Of a stretch of DNA of 64,000 nt, positions 62,437 to 64,000 are shown piece by piece. The notes beneath the pieces were generated by a model. That model did not search any database, was not told where the DNA came from, and saw only the letters and a program-made list of their open reading frames with translations. Positions within the stretch are counted from its first letter, which is position 1, and each line of letters starts with the position of its first letter. This stretch comes from Paramecium sonneborni. Lineage: Eukaryota; Ciliophora; Oligohymenophorea; Peniculida; Parameciidae. Position numbers and translations under genes: made by a program. Where the stretch lies: the NCBI GenBank assembly GCA_905182985.1, contig CAJJDN010000037.1, positions 307,500-371,499 on the forward strand. Reading direction: 5' to 3'.

Positions 62437-63417
62437 TTATAAATTATATTTCTATAAATGAATAGAAAAGATAAGTTATTAGAAGTATCAATATAAATTA
62501 AAATATTTATAAATATAAATTAAATATTATGTTACAACTATTACCTAATAAATATGAGGAATAATAAAATAAATTCAATCAAATAGGAAATAAAAAATAA
62601 ACATATTTTGTAATTCTTGAAAATAGAGTCTCTTCAATTAAATGAAAATATTTATCCATGCTCTGATTTCAAAAGATCATAATATTATAAGGATAATTCT
62701 TTATAATGCATTTAAAAGGATATTAAATTTTAGAAGAATATCTATATGAATATATATATGGAGTTTGGTCTAATTTATAAGAAGAATCCTTTCATTAAAA
62801 TTGATGAAAAGATTTCCTGTTATTTAAATCGAAATATATACCTTATAATGGGAATTTGAATGGCCTATTATAATTTATCTAAAAAACTTAAACAAAAATA
62901 TTCAAATTAGTTTTTTCTAAAAATATATTATTAATTAATAATTTGTTTTAAGAGCATCATAGAAAATAATTTCCTAAATGATAAGTTATCAATTTTTATA
63001 ATATCATAATTATGATATAGCCTTTAATCTAATTTTATTGAAATATTCTTTGGCCTTCTTTTACTGATTCCATCTAAATTATAGAAATAGAAAAAATAGA
63101 AAAAATAGATGGTTGTTAAAAAAAAGGTTAAAATTTTTAGGATAGCATAGAAAAGTAGGTTGAAATTTTACATGAAACTATCTTAAATTGATCAAATCTA
63201 ATAAGATCAGAATTCTCTAATACAACTCTGAATAATACAGACCAAAAATTAGATATTTGAATTGAATGGATTAAAGAAAATCAACTTATTATGTGATAAA
63301 TTTTAACATTCAAAATATCGAATACTGATTAAATTACTACAAAGATAAAAATAATATAAAAGATTTAGAAAGGGTTAGAGGTAAAAAATATATTCTTAAA
63401 GATTAATTGATATTAAT
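62437..63417. other. Spacer with weak coding traces
   Basis: No supported gene. A short plus-strand frame from ATG 62529 (LQLLPNKYEEQQNKFNQIGN) stops early, and another piece (YMEFGLIYKKNPFIKIDEKI) follows in a different frame. Near 63,085 the unit AGAAAAAAT repeats. Probably relic or noncoding sequence. Confidence 0.35.
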
Positions 63418-63615
63418 ATGGCTAGACGTTTAAATAAAAAGTATAATAGAAATTAGGGGTTTGTAATTTTAATTGTTAGTTTTACTATTGCTATTTTTGA
63501 TGTTATTGAATTTAAGAGAGAGTATTAAAAAAGTTTGATTAACTTTCTTTTTGTCATTATGTTGTAATTTGTTATTCATATCATCAAAATTTTGGAATGT
63601 TAGATATTTTATTGA
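63418..63615 (+). CDS. Hypothetical small two-helix membrane protein
   Basis: ATG 63418 to TGA 63615, 65 codons. A basic start (ARRLNKKYNRN) is followed by two hydrophobic stretches (FVILIVSFTIAIFDVI and LINFLFVIMLQFVIHIIKIL). It fits a small membrane protein, but A/T-rich DNA gives such frames by chance. Weak. Confidence 0.3.
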
Positions 63616-63876
63616 TACTTTCACATTTTCAATTATGAGAGACATAGAATGCATTGTTTACTTTATTAATTTAAATTAATTAAAACCCACAATCTGAGTA
63701 TTAAATTCATAATTCTATAAAAAGCAAATCACATATTTTTGTTTATATGATGATCAAGTATTCCGACTTCGTAATTTATAGATGTCGACAATCTTCGCCA
63801 GTTCTGATCTATATATATTATTTTTGTTTTTGAATATATTCTTTAATTTTGGATAATAAAATTTGAAAAATAATAA

Positions 63877-64000
63877 ATGAATCCCAATGTTTTAGATCTC
63901 TTTGCTTAAATCAAAGCATTTTATCCCTGTAAATTATTTAATCTATTGTAGAGTAAAATTTAGAAGAATTTCATTAAAGATTCAAAGGAGATGATGAATT
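63877..64000 (+). CDS. 5' end of an unrecognised gene (cut by window edge)
   Basis: ATG 63877 opens a frame (NPNVLDLFAQIKAFYPCKLF, then NLLQSKIQKNFIKDSKEMMN) that runs to the end of the window. Protein-like composition; too short to name. Confidence 0.5.

Overview
The window is ciliate macronuclear DNA, most likely from Paramecium. Long proteins appear only when TAA and TAG are read as glutamine and TGA is the sole stop. Almost every gene is cut by tiny introns of about 18-33 nt, mostly GTA...TAG. Base composition is strongly AT-rich and genes are packed with very short intergenic gaps. All coordinates below use that genetic code; standard-code ORFs are mostly fragments of real genes or their shadows.

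Layout. 1-8.1 kb (minus): a NAK/AAK1-type kinase fused to an ANTH domain, and a giant Rav1/DMXL (V-ATPase assembly) protein. 8.3-12.4 kb: a GOLGA7/Erf4-like protein, Rab2, a CHCH-like protein and ARL3, with a possible structured RNA at about 9.0 kb. 13.4-16.6 kb: an HP1-like chromo/chromoshadow protein with a poly-Q tract, and the basal-body protein POC1. 16.6-18.7 kb: decayed sequence. 18.8-29.1 kb: a Cys-pair protein, a double p25-alpha (TPPP-like) protein, ribosomal eL34, an aquaporin, a PX-domain sorting nexin, a UAP1-like protein without its nucleotide-binding loop, a PP2A-like protein with a mutated metal ligand, and a CK1-family pseudokinase. 29.6-45.1 kb: a DUSP/MYND/USP deubiquitinase, a divergent cullin, a TPR-SET methyltransferase, a probable mitochondrial protein, a small membrane protein, a degenerate histidine-kinase-like protein and PGS1. 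45.4-51.7 kb: small ORFs, a VHS-like/adaptin-ear-like protein and a WD40 protein. 52.1-54.3 kb: an exact 1.1 kb duplication around an N, which looks like an assembly artefact, ending in an alveolin/epiplasmin gene. 55-62.4 kb: a cNMP-binding protein, a TMEM161-like protein, a cyclin, MYCBP and a CLAMP/SPEF1-like coiled-coil protein. 62.4-64 kb: little that can be supported.

Themes. Many genes serve membrane traffic and endocytosis (NAK-ANTH, Rav1, Rab2, ARL3, SNX, VHS/ear, GOLGA7) or cilia, basal bodies and cortex (POC1, ARL3, p25-alpha, MYCBP, CLAMP, alveolin). The most striking points are the kinase-ANTH fusion, a set of likely pseudoenzymes, and repeated divergent gene pairs whose start codons are only 12-38 bp apart. 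Calls are by eye from motifs; no database search was run.
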